Shown here: positions 27,501-36,490 of the stretch, in pieces | Layout of the letters: the number at the start of each line of letters is the position of its first letter | Position numbering within the stretch: the stretch's first letter is position 1 | Assembly: GCA_947846985.1 (NCBI GenBank) | Contig: CANTUZ010000011.1 | Span: 14,992,096-15,056,095 of the forward strand | Direction of reading: 5' to 3' | DNA from: Fratercula arctica | Lineage: Eukaryota > Chordata > Aves > Charadriiformes > Alcidae | DNA length: 64,000 nucleotides | Notes under the pieces: model-generated | What the model was told of the DNA's origin: nothing | Databases searched by the model: none | The model's input: the letters and a program-made list of their open reading frames with translations, nothing else | Translations under genes and position numbers: made by a program

Positions 27501-30500
27501 ACTGAACCTTCTCTTACCAATGCTTTTTTTAGACTATGGGCAGAGCTATGAGTACCATTATGTGCCATGCTTTTCATGGGCCACCTTGAAGAAAAGGTTT
27601 TTATTTATTTTACCTGTGAAATACAGCCAGAAGTCACTGCGTGTGTAAAAGAGGACATTCATGTCAATTGAAAGTGGATCCACAGGGACACATCTTCTGC
27701 GGGCACATCAAATTCTTGAAAGAGCCACTGAAACACTGAGAACCTAACTTCATCACAAATCATCCTTCCCCCCTGATGTGCTGACATACACCATCCTGCT
27801 TTGAGCACTGCATGGGAAATTGGGGGACAGTTGCAGCCTATACTGAATAACATCTTGCCTTGAAAACCATCTCTGTGGAAGTCACCCCTCAGAGCCATCA
27901 GACTGCCTTCTTGCACTCCTCAGCAGAACCAAACTACATGGAAAAGAGCTGGACTCTGAGCAAGAAATGCAAACCTGCAGCACATGTCCAGAGCTCCTGC
28001 AATAAATGCTTCCTCAAATAGTCTTCTTAGACTGCCCTGCTCTGCTTCCCAGCATGTCATATTTCTTTCCAGGCTACTAAGTGTACCTACTGGGCTAAAA
28101 TTACACCAGCACTGTGTGCCAGAGTGAACCCAGCTGCTCAGGTGCTTTGTCAGCTTTGTACCCAGACATGTCCAGCGTCTCAGAAATACAAGGTGGGGTA
28201 CAGCTACAAATGCACAGTGCCTTTCCCTGAACTACCGTGTCTGCAGAGCACAGAGAAGATCCTGGATCCGGAGCTTGATACTGTCAAAAACTTCAGATAT
28301 GCGCTACGGATAATGAGCACTTAATGTGCATAGTATTGTCTGTGGTATCTCATGATAAACTCACTAGCACTGTTTCAGCAGAGCTGGTTGCCAGTAAAGT
28401 GAGAACCTGCACCTCCCCAGCTGAGAGCTGCGTTAGTCTGAAAAGCCAAAAAGAAACCAGTGAAACGTGGCCTATGGCTTTAGTTCAGAAAGCAGATTAC
28501 CCAAGGAAAAGAGTCATTTCTCCCTCCTATACTCAGGCTTTTAGCCTTGTGCTAAATCTTCAAAGGATCAGGTAAAATGCAAGAAAGTAGATGTATAAAA
28601 AAGAAAGATCAGAGCTGGTCTTTTTCTTTCCCTCCGATTTACATTACACTTTCTCGACAAGCTTAATAGCCGCTGAGGAGATTGCCACTTTACAAATGTT
28701 ATTAGCAGCTGCCAGAAGTCCCCAGGAGACTTCTGTGCAAAGTCTAATGAGAACAGGGATTTTTTTCTTTGTTTTCCATCAAAAGACAAAAATTTCTTTC
28801 AATCTTTTTTTGCCTTAGTGCTCTCTGATTTGGCTCTCTGCATCCATGCACAAGAGTGGCTGTTAATACACTTTTTTCATTAATTTGAAATCATTTCCCT
28901 GCCTACTTTACTAAGCAAGAAACTAGGTGCATCATCATCATTGCCATTCTCCATTTACTTGGTGGAGGTGGAATTTAACCTCATGTCTGCTGGGAACAGT
29001 CATTCAGCATCTGCCTCTATTACATGGAATTGTGCTATTTCTTGATGGTGTATAATAATGATTAAACTTTCGTTTGGTTATGGGCTCTCCGGCATTTGCC
29101 CTACAGTATTATTTGACTCTGGACAACTTAAGTATACTTTAAGCTTAATGCTAAGTATTTTGCCCATGTAAGCATCCATGGAAACAGCTCTTTTTTTTTT
29201 TTTTTCCTTCATCCAGAAGCAAACCATCTTGGCAGCTGAAAACAGCCTCTTCAGCAGCTACCTCCAGTTCCTTGAAAAAGGGAAGACTTGGTACAAAATG
29301 TGGGTGACCATCCCCAAGACTGAACCTCTTGTTCTGTATCTGCAAGGAAGTAGCCAGGTAAAATGACATTCATGAGGGTTAACACACGGGGTGTGGGGGG
29401 GAAGCATAAGTTTAAAAATGTCAAGCTGAGAAATAGGTCAAAGGATTTGTCTTGGTTTCAACAACAAAGATGAACTTGGTGCTCTGAATATAGCACAAAG
29501 CCTCAGAGATTTCAGATTTCCTTGTTGTCTGTAGTTGCTGCTGATATGCTTATGAGCAAATGTTTAAGCTCATAGCTTTTCTTTTCCATTTCTTAACAAA
29601 AAATCACAAAACAAGGATAATTTGGTTACCGTGTGTTTTTTTTAGAGGTTTCAGACAGGTATATTCAAAAGTCTGATTATCCTGTCATTAGGGAAAACAC
29701 TTTCCTGAAAAATGTATAGAACTACGGAACAGCCCATATATTGCAATTGCTAGTTCAAGCTTTGCTTTTATTTATTTTTTTTTAAACCTAGTTCTGGGTT
29801 GAGAGGGTGGATGAATTTGTGGAAATGTAGATGTTCTTCAGCCTGAAAATTGGACTGTGTTTGGTAAAGCTCCCTATTGTAGCATCTTGTGATTTTATGT
29901 TTACTTGAAATAATTACTGTGGTAAGCATTTTAATTTTTTAAAGTGTACCACTGAAGCTAACTAGCATTTGTGTGTGATGGAAGTCAAGTAATAGAAATA
30001 TCTATAGCAAGACAGAATATCCAAAACAGAAATATCATTCATGCTTCCTTAGTGCTGAAGATCAGGAATGACAATGCTGAAATGAGATCCCCCAGAGCCA
30101 GTTTTGTATTTGGCAGTTGGCACATTTATATAGAGCTTTATTTTATCTCCTGGGTGGGATGGAAGAAGAATTGGATCCAAATTCTATGTACCTGCCTACC
30201 CTGCTTTCATTGTAGTGTTATGAAGGGGTTGCTTTTTATTAGCATCAGTTTGTACGGCTGTAGCTAGGAACAGTCTGGGAACTGAATATTACTCAGGATT
30301 TTATAAAGCTATGCAAAGTAAAGCTTACACCATGGCAAGAAGTACATGATGTCCTTAGAAGCGTGTTCATTTTGCTGCTTGTCAGCAAGAACACCTTTGG
30401 TTTTAAACAAGTGTGTGTAATGTTTTAAGCACAGTGCTCGAGAGACTGAAAGGTTGAATTTGGAGCTCCCAACACAGCCCACTTGGCTTCGTCTGGGATT

Positions 30501-33500
30501 CAAACCCCACACTGGGTAAGCTTCCAATTCATCCCACAGGCCGTGAGCTGCCTGGCTTCCCTTCTAGTCAACACGTGATGCATGACTGAAATTACAAGTT
30601 GAAAAAGCAAACAGCCTCAGACAAAGCACTAAAATGAATGCAACAAACCCAATCTTTAGATCTCTGTGGAGTCAGAGTTTGGGGAAAGGAAAAAAAGCTT
30701 TAAAAAGCAAAGCAGAGAGAATGGCTTTGCTGCAGAACTCTTCAACTGATGTGAAAGCTGTGCCTCGGCAAAGGACCAGTGCAAGCCCTGGATCCCATGC
30801 AAACCAAGCCCGAGTGTCTCACACAGGCAAGCCTGGAGAAGGAGAATGGGAATAGAGGGAGAGGTCTAAATGCTTTGGCCTTCCTCACCCAGGAACAATG
30901 TGTGTCATCCAGGAGATGACTGGAACAAGGAGTTGGGAGGAAGCAACACCTCATACGTGGTATGACCTAGAAAGGAATTTCTCCTCGTGCCCAACCAGTT
31001 GTCTCAGGACAACATAAGTAATAACCCATGGGACGTAAACCAGCTATATTTAGTGCACAGCAGAACGATGCTGGTTCTCCAGGGCCCCTCCTGACAGTTG
31101 TGCGAAGCCAGGATTGGAAGCTGGAGGAGCTTCTGCGCTTCAGATGCTACGTTCTTTGCTCCTTGTCCTGCCAAATTTGATCTTGAGCCTCTGTTGATAT
31201 TATTAGTAAGATCCTATATATTTTAGGGGAAAAGGGTGCCTTTGGTACTGATTGTTGATTTTATGATAGTTAAATTTAGTGGTTAGTGTCCTTAACTGTT
31301 TCAGGTGTGAGATAAATCCCCCCATAAAGCAGCAAGAAAGCATACAGGAAAAGGTTGATCTATCTTACATTCAATAACCAAGCCAAGATTTACTCTCAGG
31401 AATCAGCAGTTGCAGGCTGAGACTATAAACAATAAAACAGAGACCCTTTTTCAAGGGCCTGCCGTTCCCATTTCTATAGTTTCTTCAATTTGCATCCAAC
31501 TGAAGGAAAAAACTGTGAAGCACAGCCCATTCCTTGATATTAACCCAATGTTCTTATTAGTTCTGGCTTACATACTAGACACCAGACTTCTGAGAAAAAT
31601 GTCTCCCAGAGCTTCTTTCCTGGTGGCCGAGTGTCTGAAATCAGTTGGGAACCACTCACGTGCTTGAATGTTATTTTCCCAGGCATTGTTTTGTTTTGTA
31701 CAGCCACCTCATGCATCTCACAAACCTCTTTAGGCCTGCAAAGAAGCATTTCAGTGCCTAAAAAAAGAGATGCCTTTTGGGAATAATATTGCCAACAATG
31801 GTATTAAAGGTCTTGAAACACAGACCAAGTGAAGCATGGCCGTAGGAGTTTGAATGTTGGGGGTTATTTTTAAAAAGAACTGAAAGAATAGTTTGTCGCT
31901 TGCGAAGAAGGAGTAAACCAAGCTGAATCTGGAGCTTCTGGTACAATAAAAGCCCGGACAGTTTTCGTCTTCTGCACCCCCGGCCCTCACGCCGAAGAAA
32001 GAACACCAGTGCAAATGGAAATACGACTCGCAGGCTTTAAAATAGCAAGAAAACTGCACTTTTGCTTTAGATCCTTGTTCCAGGAGAATGAATTAATCCC
32101 CTGAGTGTTCACAGTTTAAGTCTTGCATAAGGCTTTATGCATGAGGATAAAATTCACAGCTTATTTAGGTATGGAAATCATACCAATTTTATCTGTCCTC
32201 AAACTCAGACAGAATTTGTGCAGCTATTTGTCATGTTTATCTGAGTGGAATTGTAACAGTTTGCTTATAAGCAAAGACCACCTCCTGCTTAAGGATCAGC
32301 GGTTTTATAGAAATGAGTCCATCTTTCCAAGGGCTCCACCTGGAGCTTCTGCCCCCATTGGCCTTGTAAAATGCACAGCTACCTCCAGAGCTCTGACATT
32401 AATTTACACCTGCTTGGGAAATGTGGAATTAAGGAGTCCCAGCTAGCTAGAGAAGTAAGGAATTCTGGAGAAATACAGAGGGTAAATCTGGCATAGTGAG
32501 AGCTAGTGTATATAATAATTATCAGGTTTGATCCATGAGAAATTTTCGCTTTATAAATTCTGAAGAAAAATATTTTATTCATCATGTAAATGTGATTTAC
32601 TCCTAGAAAATAAGGCAGTAGCTGAGTTTGAAGTTGAGCTTGGGGTTTTAGAGAAGTATTTTTGTGGCTTGTCTGTTAACCCTGTGTAGGTGAAGCCTGA
32701 ATTGGCCCTACACTCTCTCTGCCTGCTCTGCCTGTCCGTCTTCATGGTCCGGCAGAGCTCTGCCTCTTGGCATGCCATCGCATCACGGGAGTCTCTCAAC
32801 CATTGAGAGGTCAGGGTTAGGTCGTAAGTGGGTAGAGAGTGGAGTTTGGCTGGAAAAACAGGGATTTTCTAAGCCTATTCAAAAGTAGTAGGGGAAAATG
32901 CTAGTGGTCCATCAGTGTGTAACTGTTGTTCTCTATATTTGTGTGAGAGAGCTTATACGCTGCAAAAAGATGGTCAGTGTGAGAGGGATCTCTGTATGGA
33001 GGGGTGCATAGAACTGCTGGTGTGGTGGAATTGAGCTATCCATTCCCAAATCTTAAAACCTGGGTGTTGTAATGGCCATAATAGAGCAATAAATAAATGC
33101 TGTTGTAATTACCTAGGTAGATAACACATTAGTATTATGCGGCTTAGAGTCAGGATGAGTGCACAATGCTTGTGATTACTGACAGTATTACCCAACCAGC
33201 AAATTTTTGTGTATCACTGACTATCTCAGGAAAATGATTGAAATCAACCCTAAAGGGAAGCTCTTGTCAGCACTGGGTAGTTTGGTTTGATGACATACTG
33301 GTATCGTGCAACCCCAATATGTTACATACAGAAATATTTTTTTAAAAAACAATTCAACCAGGCAAATACAGTAGGCTTTTAAAAATGGAATATGACATTT
33401 ATCTCTCTAAGGCCTGTAAATCCTAGTTACGTGCTCGGTGTCGCGCGGAGAGACCTGGTTTGGGTGTGTGGTGTGGCTGGAGGCTGAGTGCTTCACCTTT

Positions 33501-35737
33501 ATCGGTCAGTAGTGCAGCTTTTCAGAGATAATTTAAATCCCTTCCTTTTGGATCAGGCAGGTACAGAGAAAGTAGCAAAGGCATCATATTATGAAAAGGG
33601 AGGAAGCAAGACCAAAGGCAGCCTGCTTCATTTGCCTGTGTCTGCATGTTATGGGTATGTGTAACATGTACCATTCAAACATCAATTTGCTCTTATGCTG
33701 CACTTCTTGGCTACAAATGATACCATTATTCATTGTCACGGGCAACCTCCAATTTTACATGTGACAGGTCTTGGTGTCTATTTTTCTAAAACAAGATCAG
33801 TGAAGCAGGCATGCTTGAGCTTGGATGTGCTCTTGTGCATTTTGTGTTCATCAGTCTCATATTTGCTGGCTTTAGCACTGCCACGTGTGCAGGTCTGGAG
33901 CCACGCTGTACCTGCCAGTTCAAGCTTCTGCATGTGCAAGACCTCCCTGTTGTACAGATGCAGCTGTGGTGTCAGGATCAAGAAATTGTATGCTGCTTTT
34001 AACACAACAACTTGCACTCAAGTAGGAACTGAATTCTGTAGTGTTGGACCCAAAGTTGATGTAAATCTCCTTGAATAGTGCTTGGTCTTCAAGCAGATGG
34101 ACTGTGACATTTTTGCATAACAGTAACAAGTAGTAGATTAATAAATCAGGAAACCTCTATTGATTTAATAAAATGCGCAGACACATTTTTGACTCTGTAT
34201 TTTTCGCCCCTTTACTTAATGTATGTGTTTACATCGATGTGAGCAGTTCTGAAACTTGAGTTACATTAGTCTAAGTGTTAGAAGAGTAGATTTTTTTGCC
34301 ATTGTTCTCAGAGCTGTGGTCGCTCTCCAGATTTACTAAGTCATCTGCCTTCAGTATGAGGTGACAAAAGAATGATTTTGCTACGTCTTTGTGGGATTCC
34401 TTGTTAACTTCGGTATGAGGCGTTGAAATTGAGTAGGCATCTACACAAGTAGCTGCTACGAGAGGCGATGGCTTCTTACAGGTGCTTGCTGCCTGTGTGG
34501 TGTAGACTTCAGTCTGGGGACCCACCTTTGAAAATGCTTTGCTGGCACCGGTTGAAACGAGCTGCTCAGTCATGGCCTTGCCAAAGTATGTCTTTCCTGA
34601 AAGCTTAGTAGAGGAGTTGGTTGATGCTCAAGATGTGACTGCCAGAGAGCTGTATCGCTCCTTAGATCTGTGAGTTAATCTGGCCTTTAAAGGATGTTCA
34701 AGAATCTGAGCTTCAGCTTCCTGAAAGGCATCATAAATAACCCAAAACCTTCCGAGAAGATTCACTGGTTGATTTAAAATCTGAAATTCTCTTTTATTTT
34801 GAAGTCTCTTCCCTGGTAGTTGTCTCTCAGTGTCCAGCTCTGCTTATTTGTGTCCTTTAAACCAATCTTACAAATGTCCCATGAGGTTCAAAAGTGACTA
34901 CATCAAACTATTCTCAGCTGGATCTGATTGCTTGTACCTAATGCAAAGGTTTTTTTGTAAAAGGCAACACACATAAGTTACATGAAATTACATGAAAATC
35001 CCCAGCCATGCCACTGCTGGATCCGTATTCTTACTGCGAAAGAGAATCTGTTAAATAAGAAGAATAAAGCACCAATAAGTCATTGCCTCTTACTGTTTTA
35101 AGTTTGATACCATTTCTCCTCTGTTTCCTAAGCACAGTGCTGAGCAAGGAGCCAGACGCGCATGTGCTGCGGGTTCCTGTGCGTGCCAAAGCGCGTGCGT
35201 GCAGGACGGCAGGATGGGCTGGAGCGCGGCAGGGGTCAGCCAGCGGCACCCACCAAGATGCTCCGGTTTGGTGTGAGGGTTTGGGGTGCAGCTGCCTGGC
35301 CTGAGCGTGTGCCTGGTGCCCGTACCTTGGGTGTAGGATAGTGCATCTCCAGTTACATCTTACTACTTCAAAGCAAGTTCTGAACTGTTTGGAACAGGCG
35401 TTTGTTTAATCCCATTGAGAGGAAATCTTTCCTCCCTGTGCAGGATACCCCCCCTCCTCCCATTTCAAGTAGCGTTTGTTGCTGAATTTTGACATTTGTC
35501 TTTCTTCTTTAGGATGGACGGAGCCCACGTCCTATTCCTCTGCCTGGATACGAAGTCAGTTTACCAGGTTCTGGTGAGAAGTTTGAAGTGAAGCATGTTT
35601 TTAAGCTTTGCCAGTCCCAGCAAACTCTGTATTTCAGTGCAGAAGATGAAAAACTGCAGATGAAATGGATGGAAATTCTCACCAAAGCAGCCAAAGGGGA
35701 AACCGAAGATACAGCTGAAGGGCTCAGCAACCCATAG
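482..35737 (+). CDS. FGD3: FGD3, C-terminal 579 residues in 15 spliced exons (gene span; partial at 5' end)
   Basis: This is a Rho-family guanine nucleotide exchange factor of the FGD/frabin family, known to act on Cdc42 and to affect cell shape and migration at the cell cortex. All 15 exons have GT-AG borders and matching phases, giving one open frame of 579 codons plus TAG. Domains are DH (about w5-w190), PH1 (about w222-w321), FYVE (about w378-w438) and PH2 (about w466-w565). FGD3 is preferred over FGD1 or FGD4 because of the segments [26 protein letters not shown] and the C-terminal [10 protein letters not shown], which track remembered mammalian FGD3 better. The start codon, the N-terminal region and the known beta-TrCP degron region of FGD3 lie outside the window. 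No frame damage is visible, so the gene looks functional. The coordinates include introns. Confidence 0.95.
572..1769 (+). other. FGD3 intron
   Basis: This intron lies between the first and second visible exons. It holds a T tract at about 968-985. No repeat family or RNA gene is recognised. Confidence 0.85.
1770..1906 (+). CDS. FGD3: FGD3 exon: DH domain, second segment (w31-w76)
   Basis: The exon is 137 bases, entered in phase 0 and left after two bases of a Trp codon. The acceptor is ctcatgcag and the donor gtgggt. It encodes [10 protein letters not shown] followed by [23 protein letters not shown], the helix region typical of FGD family DH domains. A competing donor four bases downstream (gtaacc at 1911) would break the frame into the next exon. 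The 1907 donor restores W-N-V-N-P, which matches the family. Confidence 0.94.
1907..3633 (+). other. FGD3 intron
   Basis: AT-rich intron. An open frame of 144 codons (2934-3368) has no recognisable domain and no coding signature. No repeat family is recognised. Confidence 0.8.
3634..3790 (+). CDS. FGD3: FGD3 exon: DH domain, third segment (w76-w128)
   Basis: The exon is 157 bases: one base completes the split Trp codon, then 52 codons follow. The acceptor is ttttctgtag and the donor gtaagt is strong. The peptide carries [19 protein letters not shown] and [13 protein letters not shown], which are highly conserved in FGD1 and FGD3. It forms the central DH helices. It ends in phase 0 with NIQ, joining directly to KQEVCGN of the next exon. 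Confidence 0.95.
5526..5792 (+). mobile_element. CR1 LINE, 3' end fragment
   Basis: The sequence starts near cagtgacaggacaagaggta, passes through the CR1 block for gaggaacttctttcctgtga and ends with ccctgccattctgtgattct. This is the C-terminal end of the reverse transcriptase ORF plus the short CR1 3' tail. It is 5'-truncated, as usual for CR1. It closely resembles the 3' end of the copy ending at 53912, so both likely belong to the same subfamily. Confidence 0.93.
7110..7950 (+). mobile_element. CR1 LINE, about 840-bp 5'-truncated copy
   Basis: Broken frames encode CR1 reverse transcriptase C-terminal motifs such as [18 protein letters not shown] and [20 protein letters not shown]. The copy ends with the CR1 terminus tgattctatgat. 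Frames are interrupted, so it is inactive. Its end lies 121 bases before the FGD3 exon at 8072. Confidence 0.94.
8072..8210 (+). CDS. FGD3: FGD3 exon: DH conserved region 3 (w129-w175)
   Basis: The exon is 139 bases, 46 codons plus one base. The acceptor is ctccattacag and the donor gtacat is only moderate. It encodes [20 protein letters not shown] and [20 protein letters not shown], the hallmark [16 protein letters not shown] signature of RhoGEF domains. A CR1 insertion ends 121 bases upstream of this exon, close to its branch-point region. The split codon joins with the next exon to give Lys. Confidence 0.96.
8211..9043 (+). other. FGD3 intron
   Basis: Short AT-rich intron. Nothing recognisable apart from splice sites. 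Confidence 0.85.
9044..9102 (+). CDS. FGD3: FGD3 exon: end of the DH domain (w175-w194)
   Basis: This small exon of 59 bases has two bases completing a split Lys codon and then 19 codons. It encodes [19 protein letters not shown], the terminal DH helix. The acceptor is tttatttgcag and the donor gtgagt is consensus. The intron phase agrees with both neighbouring exons. The peptide is close to identical to mammalian FGD3 as I recall it. Confidence 0.95.
9103..12067 (+). other. FGD3 intron with a tandem duplication and T/G-rich tracts
   Basis: A 38-bp tandem duplication lies at 9856-9931. T/G-rich low-complexity stretches lie at about 10630-10705 and 10845-10885. No gene or repeat family is recognised elsewhere. 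Confidence 0.8.
9856..9931 (+). repeat. Two-copy 38-bp direct tandem duplication
   Basis: Units 9856-9893 and 9894-9931 are the same length and differ at three positions. Both begin agtaaccagctgatg and both contain tgtattttcag followed by atgtctc. A third copy would start agt at 9932 but does not continue. Each unit carries a splice-acceptor-like tattttcag. Confidence 0.9.
12068..12214 (+). CDS. FGD3: FGD3 exon: DH-PH linker and start of PH1 (w195-w243)
   Basis: The exon is 147 bases, 49 codons, phase 0 at both ends. The acceptor is gtatttgcag and the donor gtgagt. It encodes [20 protein letters not shown], then [20 protein letters not shown], then the first PH1 strand ending RYLFL. The [15 protein letters not shown] block is one of the features that separates FGD3 from its paralogues. 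PH1 in this family follows the DH domain directly and supports exchange and phosphoinositide binding. Confidence 0.96.
12215..12782 (+). other. FGD3 intron
   Basis: Short intron inside PH1. Open frames on both strands here are short and carry no family signature. Confidence 0.85.
12783..12875 (+). CDS. FGD3: FGD3 exon: PH1 core strands (w244-w274)
   Basis: The exon is 93 bases, 31 codons, phase 0 at both ends. The acceptor is ttgttacag; the donor gtttgc is weak, but no better in-frame alternative is visible. The peptide reads [20 protein letters not shown] followed by [11 protein letters not shown], forming beta strands 2 to 4 of PH1. It is strongly conserved with FGD1 and FGD3. Confidence 0.95.
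12876..13341 (+). other. FGD3 intron
   Basis: Short AT-rich intron. Nothing recognisable. Confidence 0.85.
13342..13421 (+). CDS. FGD3: FGD3 exon: PH1 strands (w275-w301)
   Basis: The exon is 80 bases, 26 codons plus two bases (AG) of a split Arg codon. The acceptor is tctttttacag and the donor gtatgg. It encodes [20 protein letters not shown] and SLELQA. The HTFxITGxKRSLELQ motif fits FGD3 better than the FGD1 version as remembered. It pairs with the very short next exon. Confidence 0.94.
13422..13829 (+). other. FGD3 intron
   Basis: Short AT-rich intron. Nothing recognisable besides the T-rich acceptor tract. Confidence 0.85.
13830..13860 (+). CDS. FGD3: FGD3 micro-exon: PH1 C-terminal helix (w301-w311)
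   Basis: This is a 31-base exon with one base finishing the split Arg codon and then ten codons, [10 protein letters not shown]. Trp w309 is the invariant Trp of the PH-domain C-terminal helix. The acceptor is ttttaacag with a long T-rich tract; the donor gttaat is weak. The length and frame are exactly those needed to join both neighbours. Confidence 0.92.
13861..14634 (+). other. FGD3 intron with a CR1 fragment
   Basis: The first part (about 13935-14150) is GC-richer unique sequence. A CR1 3' fragment follows at about 14157-14415. Confidence 0.8.
14157..14415 (+). mobile_element. CR1 LINE, degraded 3' end fragment
   Basis: It starts at gaacataggaagttccgatc and continues through the CR1 consensus block aacaggccgcccagggaggt and the ttggactagatgatctctag segment. 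It ends in a decayed array of attcc(g/a)taattc units instead of clean ATTCTATGAT repeats. A small gtgacg hexamer expansion sits at about 14203-14220. Its divergence suggests it is older than the other copies. Confidence 0.85.
14635..14736 (+). CDS. FGD3: FGD3 exon: end of PH1 and start of linker (w312-w345)
   Basis: The exon is 102 bases, 34 codons, phase 0 at both ends. The acceptor is ttgtctcag and the donor gtaagt. It encodes [20 protein letters not shown] and then an acidic Ser-rich stretch, [13 protein letters not shown]. The first half closes the PH1 helix and the second half begins the flexible linker to the FYVE domain. Confidence 0.94.
15388..15420. repeat. Perfect 11-bp inverted repeat with an 11-base loop
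   Basis: The left arm aaatgactgtg (15388-15398) and the right arm cacagtcattt (15410-15420) are exact reverse complements around an 11-base loop in an FGD3 intron. The stem does not extend outward, so it is too short for a microRNA precursor. Confidence 0.9.
18304..18687 (+). mobile_element. CR1 LINE, internal fragment lacking its 3' end
   Basis: A readable frame encodes [20 protein letters not shown] and [20 protein letters not shown], the CR1 reverse transcriptase C-terminal region. It is very similar to 53220-53590. The match stops after gggggatcttatcaacg, so the last 300 or so bases and the terminal repeats of a CR1 are missing. That is unusual for a 5'-truncating LINE and implies a later deletion or rearrangement. 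Confidence 0.9.
19118..19180 (+). CDS. FGD3: FGD3 exon: PH1-FYVE linker (w346-w366)
   Basis: This 63-base exon, 21 codons and phase 0 at both ends, encodes [20 protein letters not shown] plus Gly. The acceptor is ttccttcag and the donor gtaagt is strong. The segment is low complexity and probably disordered. It corresponds to the STSSVE-type linker of mammalian FGD3. Because it is symmetrical in phase, skipping it would leave the frame intact, so a splice variant is possible but not shown. Confidence 0.9.
19181..25008 (+). other. FGD3 intron, 5.8 kb
   Basis: Large AT-rich intron separating the linker exon from the FYVE exons. It contains short A and T tracts (for example about 20527-20541 and about 24962-24976) and no recognised repeat family or RNA gene. 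Confidence 0.8.
25009..25131 (+). CDS. FGD3: FGD3 exon: N-terminal half of the FYVE zinc finger (w367-w407)
   Basis: The exon is 123 bases, 41 codons, phase 0. The acceptor is catttcag and the donor gtaagt. A basic lead-in, [10 protein letters not shown], precedes CKSC and then [14 protein letters not shown]. Zinc-ligand cysteines are w385, w388, w402 and w405. The basic RRHHCK patch is the FGD version of the R(R/K)HHCR phosphoinositide-binding motif, with Lys in place of the last Arg. No WxxD motif precedes the first cysteine pair, as in other FGD proteins. Confidence 0.97.
25132..26676 (+). other. FGD3 intron splitting the FYVE domain
   Basis: AT-rich intron. No repeat family or exon-like signal is recognised. 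Confidence 0.85.
26677..26829 (+). CDS. FGD3: FGD3 exon: C-terminal half of the FYVE zinc finger (w408-w458)
   Basis: The exon is 153 bases, 51 codons, phase 0. The acceptor is ctgttacag and the donor gtacag. It encodes [20 protein letters not shown], then VCKECF and a Pro/Ser-rich tail. Cysteines w410, w413, w429 and w432 complete the eight zinc ligands. The RVC motif before the last pair is intact. The loop [11 protein letters not shown] is longer than remembered human FGD3 and resembles the loop of FGD1. Confidence 0.97.
26830..29216 (+). other. FGD3 intron between FYVE and PH2
   Basis: A relatively open, Cys-containing frame at 28124-28324 and others nearby have no recognisable domain and no splice support. 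The acceptor side carries a T15 tract at about 29191-29206. Confidence 0.8.
29217..29357 (+). CDS. FGD3: FGD3 exon: start of PH2 (w459-w505)
   Basis: The exon is 141 bases, 47 codons, phase 0. A run of about 15 T precedes the acceptor ttcatccag; the donor gtaaaa is moderate. It encodes [20 protein letters not shown], then [20 protein letters not shown] and YLQGSSQ. The [10 protein letters not shown] and LVLYLQG parts match the first strands of the second PH domain of FGD proteins. The phase joins to the terminal exon. Confidence 0.95.
29358..35512 (+). other. FGD3 last intron, 6.2 kb
   Basis: This is the longest visible intron. No clear repeat family, exon or RNA gene is seen. CpG-containing patches near 33430 and 35150-35250 are too short to call islands. 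Confidence 0.8.
35513..35737 (+). CDS. FGD3: FGD3 terminal coding exon: rest of PH2 and stop (w506-w579)
   Basis: There are 74 codons plus TAG at 35735-35737. The acceptor is ttcttctttag. The peptide begins [20 protein letters not shown] and contains [17 protein letters not shown] and [16 protein letters not shown]. Trp w557 is the conserved Trp of the PH C-terminal helix. The last residues, AEGLSNP, form a short tail that is shorter than the mammalian C-terminus as I recall it. The preceding intron of about 6.2 kb is the longest in the visible gene. Confidence 0.96.
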   Translation, partial: DGRSPRPIPLPGYEVSLPGSGEKFEVKHVFKLCQSQQTLYFSAEDEKLQMKWMEILTKAAKGETEDTAEGLSNP

Positions 35738-36490
35738 AGCAAGTTCCATTTAGTTTCTTTCCTACATGCTACAAACTATCACTTGAATTTGGTATTCATG
35801 GCACTTTGGAATCTGTGTGGCTTTATATCTTCATGTGTCTGCATAGGAAATTCAGTGGTTTCTCTCCTTTTATTGTACATTTCTCACGTACAGTAGTTAC
35901 CTGGCATATATTATGTTAAAGGGAAAGGTAGTTGTAGTTGGTGGTGGTGTCAATGCTGGTTTTAAAACAAAAGACAAGGAGAAAGGCATTAATTTTAACA
36001 AAAGTAATGGAAAACCATTGGTCTCTTGTTTTCCTCAATGTATATTTTACAGTCCTTTTGATTGCTGTTCAGTGCAGGGTGTGTATAGTCTGTGATTAGT
36101 TCTATAAATGCTGCCTTTTAAGTTAAATGTTGTAAAGGCTTGTGCTGGCCACTGACATTCAGTTCTCTGTCCTTTCCCTCCTGGTAGAAGGTCTTTGTGA
36201 AGTGTGAGCAATGTACTGAGTATTTTCCCTTTGCTAAAACTATATCTCTGCTATTTTGAGATGACCTGTTCACAAGACAAATACTGTAGAAGGGACTTCT
36301 AAAAATGACTGCACACTGTGCAGAAAAGAACATTAAGAAGCCTCATTGATTTTAAGCATTTATAATATTGTTTTGTCTTCTTTTGAAACCAATAACTTCC
36401 TTCTATTTGAACCCATTTTGATGTAAGTGAACAAACGTTTTATACTGCAAACTGGGTTATGATCAATAAACAAGAACATTTTTAGTACAC
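35738..36490 (+). other. FGD3: FGD3 3' untranslated region (approximate end)
   Basis: This is non-coding sequence following the FGD3 stop codon. It is AT-rich and contains no exon-like sequence. The end is placed just after the AATAAA at 36465-36470, which is followed by a GT-rich stretch (about 36500-36526) typical of a cleavage downstream element. Longer forms are possible because further AATAAA hexamers occur at about 36726 and 36877. Confidence 0.75.
36465..36470 (+). promoter_or_regulatory. Polyadenylation signal AATAAA for FGD3
   Basis: A canonical AATAAA lies about 730 bases after the stop codon, with a downstream GT-rich element. It is the best candidate for the main cleavage site. 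Alternative hexamers lie at about 36726-36731 and 36877-36882, the latter just past an A23 tract. Confidence 0.7.

Noticed and set aside
28124..28324. Cys-containing 66-codon frame between the FYVE and PH2 exons
   Set aside because: The cysteine spacing does not fit a zinc finger and no in-frame acceptor and donor pair was found. The flanking exons already join perfectly without it.
30460..30520. Sequence gggattcaaaccccac resembling a tRNA T-arm (B box)
   Set aside because: No matching A box, cloverleaf or acceptor stem could be found upstream or downstream at tRNA spacing, and no SINE body is recognised.
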